From: Letharia columbiana
Lineage: Eukaryota; Ascomycota; Lecanoromycetes; Lecanorales; Parmeliaceae
Length of the DNA: 64,000 bases
Reading direction: 5' to 3'
Assembly: GCF_014066305.1 (NCBI RefSeq)
Contig: NW_023501036.1
Location: forward strand, 817,501-881,500
Part shown: positions 54,878 through 64,000 of the stretch, in pieces
Layout: each line of letters begins with the position of its first letter
How positions within the stretch are numbered: the first letter of the stretch is position 1
Translations under genes and position numbers: made by a program
Notes under the pieces: model-generated
Told to the model about the DNA's origin: nothing
The model's input: only the letters and a program-made list of their open reading frames with translations
The model's database searches: none

Positions 54878-55553
54878 AATGATATCATTTGCGTAAGCCG
54901 ATGCCCGATTCCCTCATTATTCTAATTATGGCGCTGACAGAGATGATGGACAGCAGGTCGAGAAAACTGTCTCGCCTGTCCTTTAAAAATTCTGATTATT
55001 CTGGTTAGGTCACGTGCTTCCAATCCGACTATGGCGAGCTACCTACGCTTTGATGGAACAGGCAATTCAGGAACTCCGTCAGGAGTCATAATGTGACTGG
55101 CTGCTCTGAGGTGTTGAACAGCTACGAGTAAAATATAGTGACGAAGCTACTCAAGCGACGAGATGCCTCTATGTCTCTCCCCTCCAGCCACAAGCCATCG
55201 AACATCACGAAAAAATCCCCCTAGAACAAAATAGAACCAGCGAAAGAAGCGAAATTTAATACCACATCACCGATAGCTGCACACTCGTGTATACAGCCCC
55301 TCTCAAACACATCAAGGCCTCCAATTCGATCCCTTATACAATTGAGATTTCTTTCTTTCTTGTTCGACGACACCAACAGGCCATTATTCTAGGGCAAAAT
55401 GAAGCGACTGGTGATGACGGCAACGCTAGCTGTGACTGTCTCTGACGGCGTTCAAGGAAGCTACGGATGATGCAAGTCCGATAACATGATCCTTGGCATC
55501 GGGCGATATTCTCGAGCTAAGCGGATCTGCGCCAGACGCTTCTCCTCTCCCAG
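54878..55553. other. Intergenic region RMP1 / MEI2-like
   Basis: 680 bp between the RMP1 start and the MEI2-like stop. Nothing else supported. Confidence 0.5.
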
Positions 55554-58500
55554 CTACAATGGAGTCCCTCCATAGTCTGGGTAGCACGGACCTCTGGAGC
55601 TCCCATAGGGACCAACGGCATAAAAAGCATTTGGCTCGGTTCTATAGTCGTGATGATGGGTTTCGTATGAATCCTCCATCTCGGCAAGCCGAGTGCCGCG
55701 ATCATACTGGGACCGACGTCGTCGTTGCTCGTCGCGAAAGTTTTGACCGGCTCTGGGCGCGAAAAGCCCTGCAATCGAGCAGTCAGTTTGCAGAAGAGGC
55801 TGAACAGGTTTCATGCAACTGACCAACATGCTCTGCATTTTCAACACTCCGACGCATCTTTGATGGATTGTCTGGGCCTGGAAATTTGTCTTCGGTGCCA
55901 GCCTTGGGACCAGTGCCAGTGTGGTAGATCTTTCAAGACTTAGTCAAACTGGTCTCTCGATCGCAACAGGGTGAGTGTACCTTTGGGCGAAAAGACGGAA
56001 GCTCGAGCATGACGGAGCTATTGCGGAATTTCTGAACTAGGCAGTCTCTGCCTTGGATAGCTGCTACATGTCAGAATGAAACCTAGGAAAGCATACTTGT
56101 AGAGCGAGCGTACTGGCATAGGAGACCTCGGCGACCTTGTCACTATTGTAGCAATTCCTAAGCCCATATCAGTGATTGTGCCGGTTAAAAAGATGTTGAT
56201 AGATCGTTCTCTCACCAACGGTGGCCGGCTCTAGCATTCACGAACTGTATTTGGGTGAGCCTTCTATCTTTCATGTGGTTGTAACAACTACTAACATCGA
56301 TGATGGAGTAAGGCTGTTCAACAATTAGCGTTCTGGAAGTTGATTTCCTAAAATTTCTACTTACGTCCTCAAAATTGATGAAAGCATAGCCAACACTGCA
56401 AAGGCCAAAGATTAGACCATTTAATAACATTGACTGCCCCAGCAGATTATAGAAAACTTACTTGCAGTTGTTTGCAAAATCTACGTTAATTTGATTAGCG
56501 GCAAGCGTCGAAGGACGAGCAAGAGAGCATACCAATCCGTAGATACATGAAGTCGTACTTGCCGAAGCTGCTTTCATCCACGATGTCCTTGAGCAGAGCC
56601 TAAGTAATGTAAGTTCAAGCGCGAGTATAGAGCTGTTCCACGATGTACTTGATCAATCTTGTTGGGGATATTTCTCAGCATGATCTGCCATTGATGGTCA
56701 GCTTGTCTTGGAGATCGAGTAAGGAAGGAGTAAGTATTATACGGTTGTGCGAACATCGATTCCCCGGCGAATACGATCAATATCTACGATGTTATGGTGC
56801 CCTGACCCATAGTCGTGGGATTGACGCCCACCAATCTTGCTTTGGCCCCTATTTTGTGGGGGATAGTATCCTTGACGCTGATGTACTCGTAGAAGTGTGG
56901 GTGTTCCACGCTCTTGTCCAATAGCACCGGGGTTGAACGGGGACCAGATCGGCGATTGAAACCCTGAGTTCAAGAAAGGGCTGTAGTTTGGATTTGGACT
57001 CCAAATAGGACTCTGATTAGAGGTTCCGCCCACGTAGCCTTGGCCGTGACTGTGGTGAGACGATGGTGTATGCTGCTCATTGAAGTCTTTGCGATATGCA
57101 AGAGGCCGACTAGCGGGGGCCGAGTGAGGATGCTGAGAATTCGATGAAGAGCTTGAGGTCTCTGGACCATAGGTGTCCAGGCGATCAAACGGGCTCATGC
57201 TAGCAAAATCACTCTCCAAGCTCGTCTCCTGTCCTATAATAAGAGGACCAGGTGACTTTGACAGGCTTTGTGTTAGTTCTTCCAGGTCAGGCTGGTAGGG
57301 AGCTATGCTCAAGGTACACATCTGCGTGAGTCAGCCATCTGCAAGTACCCGGTTTTGGGGGCAAATCTCACGGCGAAATTCGAACCATTCATACGCAACA
57401 AAGCGTTGTCGATTGTGTTGACGTTAGAGTACTCTGCTCGATAAGCCGCTACCGAGGCCTTTACTATGCCTAGTTCGAAGGCTATTATAGAGCCATACTT
57501 TTCAAGCGCCTCTTTGATGCGATGTCCAATCGCCACGACATCAAAGTTTTGAGGCAGTCCTGCGTACTCGGCCTTCACCAGGACTTGTCCCTCGTACTCT
57601 GAAACAGGAGAGAGCCGGAACTTCTCTGGATGAAATTTCAGGGCAAAATGCTTTGGTAAGATGTACTGAACGTCCCATTCACGGCGGTATGTTTTGATGG
57701 TTGAAAACGCTTTGTCACTGTCACGAATATCCGCAAATTTGACGTAGAATAGGCCAGTGACAGCCAACTCAGCAAACACGACATCATTCGGGGGTGAGGT
57801 GACATTGTGCTATGCCCCTGTCAGTCGTCTCACAGGAATGGGATTTCGACAAAAACTTACACCCAAAAGCTTTTCGATCTCCTTCGCGGAAGTAGCCTTA
57901 CTCACTGGGCCCGCCATCAACGACCTCGATTTTGGGACATCGGTAGAGAATTGCCCCAGCCTGATGGATCCCACATTGGTGACCAGAGTGCCGAAAGCAG
58001 AGCCTGCCGGCTGAGTTGTGGGGGAAATGGTAGTGTTATTTGAACCAGATAAGAAACTCTTCTTGCCAATCGGACCGTATTGGAGGTTGTTTGAGCGAGA
58101 CATGGGCGAAAGGAAATCCAGACCTTGTATACCGATACCGCAGATTGGAGCCGAGAGGGGATACTGGAATGTGCTAGAGCTTGAGGTGCCATTGCTAGAG
58201 ACACTCTCGATCAAGCTCGTAGGAGTGAACGTGGAAGCATTGGGCGATAGCTTGGACCCATCGCCAGAGCTTTGAGTGTTTGAGCTCAAACTTGGAACCG
58301 AGAGGAAGGGATCTTGCGATCCAGGCAACGTGGAGTTGCCAGCTTTGCCATTCGGGCCGAAATTGGACTGTTCACGAGCAAGAACAAAGGGTGGTGGTAC
58401 CCTCGCTCTCACGATACCCTGGTTAACGTGCTTGAGATCCTCAAGGACCTGATCTGGGGAGAAAGGAGAAAGCTTCGTTGCTGGGGTACCGTGGTGTGAC

Positions 58501-58562
58501 TCGACCTCTTCGGACGAATTTGGGCTAGCAGAGGGGGCATTACGGTCATGAGTGCATGCCAT
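55554..58562 (-). CDS. Mei2-like RNA-binding protein
   Basis: Mei2 proteins are RRM proteins; in fission yeast Mei2 is the master switch into meiosis, and other family members act in development. Thirteen exons: 58562-57861, 57809-57372, 57321-56743, 56684-56649, 56599-56533, 56480-56462, 56395-56365, 56313-56296, 56244-56216, 56157-56114, 56060-55981, 55929-55824 and 55768-55554; 787 aa. Residues 1-234 are Ser/Pro-rich. One or two weak RRM-like folds occupy roughly 240-380 (LFYVKFADIRDSDKAF). The Mei2-type C-terminal RRM follows (IMLRNIPNKIDQ, FMYLRIDFANNCNVGYAFIN, FVNARAGHRW). That RRM is cut into eight pieces as short as 18-19 nt, all in phase. Start MACTHD chosen as the first ATG with a reasonable context; an open extension exists upstream. 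Confidence 0.9.
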
Positions 58563-59840
58563 GATTGTAAAGTGGGCCTGTTTGAGGGCAGGAACAGTAT
58601 CTGTCTGGCAAATGGCAGCAACGCCAGGACAGGAAAGAAGGAGGTATAAACCGTCGTGGTCGTTTGAACGATGACAGAGACAAAGGTGTGCTAAGAGAAG
58701 CTTCTCACAGCTGGAGTCGTTTTTGGATATGTCCAAGGGAGAAGGCAACAATAGTTGCAAGCATTCAGTTGGCAGACGAAGAGTGTGCAAGAATGTGCAT
58801 TAGGGGACACAAAGATGTATGGCAGAAGAGGGGCCAAGGGGGAAGGAAGGTTGTTCATCGATACGATACGGTACTAAAGAAGGCTGATACGGGATGGTGA
58901 CAATCTCCATTCGGAGAGCCATCGAGTTAAAGCATGACAAATAAGGTAGCTAAGATACCTTGTCGTCTTACTTGTCATCGAACAAATCCGAGTCTCGGGC
59001 CATCACTGAAGAGGGGTTCTGGTTGAGGTGCACAAGCAAGACCCTGCTGCGTCTGGGCTCTCTCATTGCCCCAGGACAGTCTACAAGATTCAGGAAAGAT
59101 CCGCATCACTGGAACGCTTTGATGCTTTAGCAGCCTCAATTCAGTCGGAAGCCCATTTTCCACCGACCATGAGGGCAAGCGTCGCGTTCAGTATTGCATT
59201 CACTGCACCGACGGAAGCCTGCTCTCAGGTGACACAGGAGAAGGCATGTGTAGTGTTTACCTGCAGTTGGAGTTTTAGAATGCCGGAATCAAGTCAAAAG
59301 CAAAGCGTTGAAGTGAACGCATAGCTTGGTTTCGGATGAGTATCAGATGCGTTGGTTAAAGACTACGAGTAGTGACATCAATCGGAGATTGAGAAGAGAG
59401 AGGCAGGCTTGGTTGCGTATATGTACGGACGGAGGAAAGTACTAAAGGACGCAGGGAACTTCGGCTAGGATACTAGCTTTTTCTAAGCGCTGCGCCCGCC
59501 ATCATCGGGATCGCTAAAGTAAAGTAAGTACCTTAGGGCAGCCCGGGCAATTCGTGCCGAATCGATGTCCGCGTACTCTGTACCTTAGGTACCTACATTG
59601 TTAGGCTACTGTACTTTACTTACCTACTTCACCAGCTTGATAGTTAGTTGAGACCGAGGGCCGCCTGCGCTTCTTAGACAGTGAAGGACTCCATTCGCGG
59701 AGTCCTTCAAAAATATTGGTGATGAGAATTCATGATCACATTGACAACGATATGCCCCATTTCCTATCCCTGCCAGTGTCAACCTAGCACCCCTTGGTGG
59801 CTGAAAGCAAGCCGATGTAATGCATCCAACGTTCATTAAA
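58563..59840. other. Divergent promoter region MEI2-like / SEC15
   Basis: 1.28 kb between divergent starts. A patch of TACCTTAGG/TAGGTACCTAC and TACTTTACTTACCTAC motifs lies around 59515-59632, and a hairpin at 59683-59708. No gene. Confidence 0.5.
59683..59708. repeat. 10-bp perfect inverted repeat
   Basis: GAAGGACTCC, loop ATTCGC, GGAGTCCTTC, about 130 bp upstream of the SEC15 start. It may lie in the 5'UTR or core promoter. Confidence 0.7.
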
Positions 59841-62331
59841 ATGCCGTCTGTAATTGATCCTCGAATGGAGCTGGATTATGCTGTGCAGCAGGTAAGTAGA
59901 CATGCTATATCATTGATGAATGTTGTAGCCTGACTAACACCTACGCCTTACAGATTGTGCAAGCACCCTCCGACAACGAATACTTCAACCAGCTTCTTCC
60001 CGCAATCAAGGACGCAAGCAAAGGCGGCCAAAGTCATCAGCTTCTGCGATCCTTGACACAATACTCCGCAAACCGCGAGTCGGAAATTGAACGAATATGC
60101 AACACGAACCACCAAGGCTTCGTCAGCTCAGTCAATCAGTTGCTCCACGTACGCGAGGGGACCATCGGCCTAACCTCCGAGATCCTCGCTCTTAACCATT
60201 CCATTCAATCAAGCACCGAGAAGCTGGCTGAGCAGAAGAAGGCTCTTGTTGACTCGCGCGGGGTGCGACAAAATATAGACGAAGCTACCCAAGCTCTGCG
60301 TGATTGCTTGGATGTCCTTCGATTAGCCAATCAGGTTCACGATCTTCTGAGTAGAAAAAGTCGTTATTCGGCATTGAGAGCTCTTGATGAGCTTCAGAGT
60401 GTCCATCTCAAGGAGATAACGCAGTACAAAATTGCGGAGATGATCCAGAAATCAGTTCCTGCCACCAAGAAGCTCATCGCGGAGGCTGTGATGACGGATT
60501 TGAACACATGGCTCTTCCGGATCAGAGAGACCTCGCAATTCCTGGGTGAGGTGGCCTTTTACCATACTGAACAGAGAAGGACCCGGCAGAAGGACCGAGC
60601 GGAGGCACTACCCGACCTCAGCAATTTCAAGCTGAACTTTGCCATCGAGCTAGTTTCTGATGAGACCGAGGAGTTTGACATCCTAGACAATGAAGATGTC
60701 CAAGTTGACTTCACGCCTTTGTTTGAGTGCCTTCATATTCACAATGCCCTTGGCCAGATTGACAGGTTCCGCGCCGAATACGCTGCCACTCGAAAGCAGC
60801 AGAAAGAGCTGCTAATGCCTTCTTCCGTGACCTTGATCGACGCAGAAAGCGCAAGCCTGAGCGAGCTGTTGGAAGGCATTGCCGGCTTCGCGATCGTCGA
60901 GAAGGCGACGATGAAAAAGACGCCGGAATTGCGCTCTGCTGTTGATGTTGACGAACTTTGGGACTCGATGTGCCAAACAGCCATCACGCTTATCTCCAAG
61001 GCATTGCACGAGGTCACCAATGCTGAGGTGCTACTTAAGATTAAAGGCGTCATCGCGCTCTTCATCCAGACTATGGAAGTACGTGAAAACTTGGGCCGCA
61101 ATTCTTTTTCTTGTCACGTTGCTGATGAGGCATAGTCTTGGAGTTACCCTGTGGCCGCTCTTGATGCTTTTCTTCTAAAGCTCTTCGAGAAGTATGCCGA
61201 ACTCCTGAAAAGACGTTTCAGTGATGACTTTCAAGAGATTGTCTCGACGGATGACTACATGCCAATGCCAATAAGCAAACTAGATGAGTATGACAAGGTT
61301 GTCAACGTAAGCTGGTACACACCGGACAAGCCACGCGAAGACATACGCTTCCCGTGCGTTCTTCCCTTCTCTCAGATGTATCCCCTGTGCTGCATCGACA
61401 TCCGAAATTTTCTAAATCAATTCTACTTCTTCTCCGACGATCACTTTCAGCATCCAAGGGTTATCGACGAGACTCTCAAGACTTCTCTAGATGAGCTTCT
61501 CTCGGAAAGCGTCTGTCGACTACTGGTGGAAAGGCTCAATTCGCAGTATCTTGGACAAATCGTCCAAATCCTGATCAACTTAGAGCATTTCGAGATTGCT
61601 TGCCGTGAACTCGAGCCATTGCTTGCTGCTGCTAGGTCTAACGCTTCTGTTGAGGGAAGCGTTAGCCTTAGTGCTACAGAAGAGTTCCGTGGCAACAAGA
61701 AAACCGCAGAAAAACGAATATTCGAGCTCGTCAATTCAAAGATCGATGATCTTATCGGTACGGCAGAATATGACTGGATGGCACCCACGCTCGAGAAGGA
61801 GCCCAGCAATTACATGCAAACATTGACGAGATATTTGTCGAACATCATGAACTCCGTGCTCTTAGGACTACCTACAGAGATCAAAGAATTGATCTACTTC
61901 GATGCACTGAGCCACGCAGCAACTATGATACTGTCTCTTCCTCTGTCAACGGAAGTAAGGCGGATCAATCCTAACGGCGTGGCTGCGCTCGCGAAAGACG
62001 TTCAGTATCTTACTGAATTCGTGGATACGCTTGGAAATCCAATATTGCGAGAGAATCTGGACGAGCTTCAGCAAACTATCATGTTGATGCAAGCCGAGAA
62101 CTCCGATGAATTTTACGACATTGCCACGAGAAATAAGAAATATGGAAGAGTCGATGCAATGAACGGCCCCATTCTACTCGAGAAGTAAGTGTCGGCAGAG
62201 CTACGACAATGGGCCGATGGTCGCGCAATATGCTAATATTCGATAGACTCACCCACACGGTGCAGAGTCCAGCTCTTCTGAAAACAGACAAATTCCAGGC
62301 CCTGTCCTCGCGCTTTGGCATGAAGTCTTGA
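59841..62331 (+). CDS. SEC15: Exocyst subunit Sec15
   Basis: Exocyst tethering subunit that binds the Rab Sec4 and brings secretory vesicles to growth sites such as hyphal tips. Four exons (59841-59891, 59954-61078, 61136-62184, 62247-62331) give 769 aa, the usual length. Features: N-terminal coiled-coil region (about 60-150, SSTEKLAEQKKALVDSRG), the family's LRLANQVHDLLSRKSRYSAL, the helical C-terminal half with QMYPLCCIDIRNFLNQFYFF, LPTEIKELIYFDALSHAA, and the ending LSSRFGMKS. The first exon codes 17 residues ending VQQ and joins to IVQAPSDNEYF. Convergent with HAP5. Confidence 0.95.
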
Positions 62332-62821
62332 TAGCGAGTAAGGCCAGGCTGAAGACTTCAAAGTCTAATGCTAGCCAGCTTTTGCCACATACGAGGTGAA
62401 GGATCCACGCCAACTACAATCGATTTCACAGGGCTCTTGTGACTGTTTTCGAACCCCCCGGATTCATCAAGCTGCATCCGGAAAAGCCTAAACGAGTTTC
62501 CAAGAGGCTACAATAGCTGTACCAAAAACAAGTTTGGACTCACCCCGACTCAAAATAGAACTCCATGCACATAGCCGCACCATAGTCCATAAGATTCAGG
62601 AGCGCAGGCCTTGCTTCAGTGATGTTTTCATTACATGGTACATCTAGGCAGACTTTGAGACCTGACCGTCTTTAGATGCTCACATTTAGTATTTCATGCT
62701 GGCACAATATGATCGCTACGCCCTTCCACACCGTCGCTACAGTGATTTGACTCTCTTTTCATTCCCAGTGAAATCAGTTTGCCAAAGACACGGAGATACA
62801 TGGCCTGCCCCGAAAAGGCGA
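62332..62821. other. Convergent region SEC15/HAP5
   Basis: 490 bp of 3' flanks, nothing further identified. Confidence 0.5.
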
Positions 62822-64000
62822 TTAACCGACTTCGTAATCTCGTTCACCTTCTGCATCTGCATCCCCTTCGCCTCCCTCGTGTCTTTGATATTGATGGCTC
62901 GTATTCTGTCCACCTGAAGGGTCCTGGCCCCTCTGATTAACTGGATACATCTTTCAGACGGTCAGCAATTATCTAGATCAAGGGCTAGGCAGCAGTTGAC
63001 TTACTGGCTGTGTAGGAAGAGAGTAACTGTACAAACCCTCGAACATCTGTTGTGGTGGGTGGCCATAAGCGTTGGTAGGATCAGGTGGTACTTGAGGAGC
63101 GTATATTCCGGGCTGTGGCCTATACTCCTGCTCCTGTGCCATCTGGGCGTTCCCTAGCGAAGAATAGTCCGCATGGCCCATTTGCTGTGACGCTTGCTGA
63201 GGGTGGCCGGGTGGAGGTTGCTGTTGAACGTTGTTCGGGGGGGGAATGATTTGGCCGCCTGAAGAGGCTTGCGCTGCAGCAGAGGCCGCGCTTCCCCCTG
63301 CGCCTCCCTGACCTCCAGATCTTTTGGCGTGACTTGCGGCTTCTTCTCGGGGAACGATATCGATAAGAAAGTCAAACATGTCGGATTTTGCCAGTGCTGA
63401 AGCAATATCTGAACGCTGCAGCGTTCTACGCTTGTTTTCTTCAGCGTGAATCCATGCGCGCATCGTGAGCTCGGTAATGAAGATGTCGCATCCTTTAGCG
63501 AACAATATCGGCGCTTCAGCTGAAATCATTTTTACGTCCGGATCAGCCTTCATGACCTTCTTGATTCTGGCTAATGGAAGCTGATGGAGCTTGTAGTCAT
63601 GGCTCTCATTCTCGAGGCTGTTGATGGTTTGCTGCCAGTAGGTTGTCAAAATATCGCGGTAGTTGCCACTGAGGCCTTGGCTGACCTAGAAGCTTGTCAG
63701 CTTTTGATTTGCTAGCCATTTTACTCTCCCAGATCGTTCACATTCGCCCACGTCCCCGTATAGAATTCTGGGGATGTGAAGCCTGTTTGCGCTGCCACCT
63801 GTAGCAACGATGAGCCATGTGACGAGAGCTCATCTGGCAGATTTCGTTGTACGTACCGAAGCACTCGCGCCTATTGTAAAATGACAGGATTAGCTTGGAG
63901 ATTCGAGTCTAGTGAATGGATTTTCCGTTCCTACTTGCACACAGAGAATGATGTGTGCCTGTGGACAGCACGAGAGGTAGGTCACATACCGTAATGTCCC
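62822..64000 (-). CDS. HAP5: CCAAT-binding complex subunit HAP5 (NF-YC), 5'-partial
   Basis: Histone-fold subunit that pairs with HAP3 and recruits HAP2 to CCAAT boxes; in fungi the complex governs respiration, iron and redox genes. Readable exons: up to 63990, 63870-63857 (14 nt), 63798-63742, 63685-63005, 62950-62822. The core reads [75 protein letters not shown], the most conserved NF-YC stretch, after [12 protein letters not shown]. The tail is Gln/Pro-rich. The N-terminal part ([26 protein letters not shown]) is joined across short introns, and the gene continues beyond the right edge. An alternative model reads through 63799-63856 in another frame. Confidence 0.93.

Noticed and set aside
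1..64000. tRNA/rRNA genes, CRISPR arrays, secondary-metabolite or defence clusters
   Set aside because: Scanned by eye; none showed convincing cloverleaf, repeat-spacer or enzyme-cluster structure. A covariance-model search would be needed to exclude small RNAs.

Overview
The window is nuclear DNA from a filamentous ascomycete (Pezizomycotina). Three things point there: dense genes with many 45-120 nt GT-AG introns, protein families in their fungal forms, and a 7.4 kb AT-rich retrotransposon carrying the C-to-T/G-to-A scars of repeat-induced point mutation (RIP). Placement below subphylum (a leotiomycete would fit) is only an impression. All gene models were spliced by eye, requiring GT/GC-AG boundaries, preserved phase and agreement with the known family.

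Left arm (1-25.9 kb): an unidentified 5'-partial gene at the edge; RAI1 (cap quality control); ELP2 (Elongator); CAF16 (ABC ATPase); MOD5 (tRNA isopentenyltransferase); a 6-phosphofructo-2-kinase whose bisphosphatase half has lost catalytic residues; TOM40; a 3.4 kb gene-free stretch leading into GSK3; CBP80 (large cap-binding subunit); ERG3 (C-5 sterol desaturase); and an AZF1-like zinc-finger factor.

Middle (26.7-34.4 kb): a satellite and a G14 tract, then a Ty3/Gypsy LTR retrotransposon with 148-bp direct repeats at the ends. Its pol remnant is readable in one frame with no indel from RT to the integrase C-terminus, but it is full of stops and has altered catalytic residues.

Right arm (34.7-64 kb): a DUF2015 membrane protein; HSH49/SF3B4; mitochondrial FAD carrier FLX1; the corepressor TUP1 (with an apparent 1-nt frame break); ribosomal protein eL28; cytosolic-type malate dehydrogenase; TRAPP subunit TRS33; a SIZ/PIAS SUMO ligase; a DUF2423/LLPH-like nucleolar protein; GPI7/LAS21; RNase MRP subunit RMP1; a Mei2-like RNA-binding protein built from many tiny exons; exocyst SEC15; and HAP5 of the CCAAT-binding complex, running off the right edge.

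Nearly everything is conserved housekeeping. I see no operon-like system, defence island, secondary-metabolite cluster, CRISPR array or tRNA gene. The points most worth a second look are the degenerate phosphatase domain of the PFK-2 enzyme, the TUP1 frame break, the indel-free RIP-killed Gypsy element, the micro-exon structures of the MEI2-like gene and RAI1, GC-AG introns, and a promoter G-quadruplex motif upstream of the malate dehydrogenase gene.
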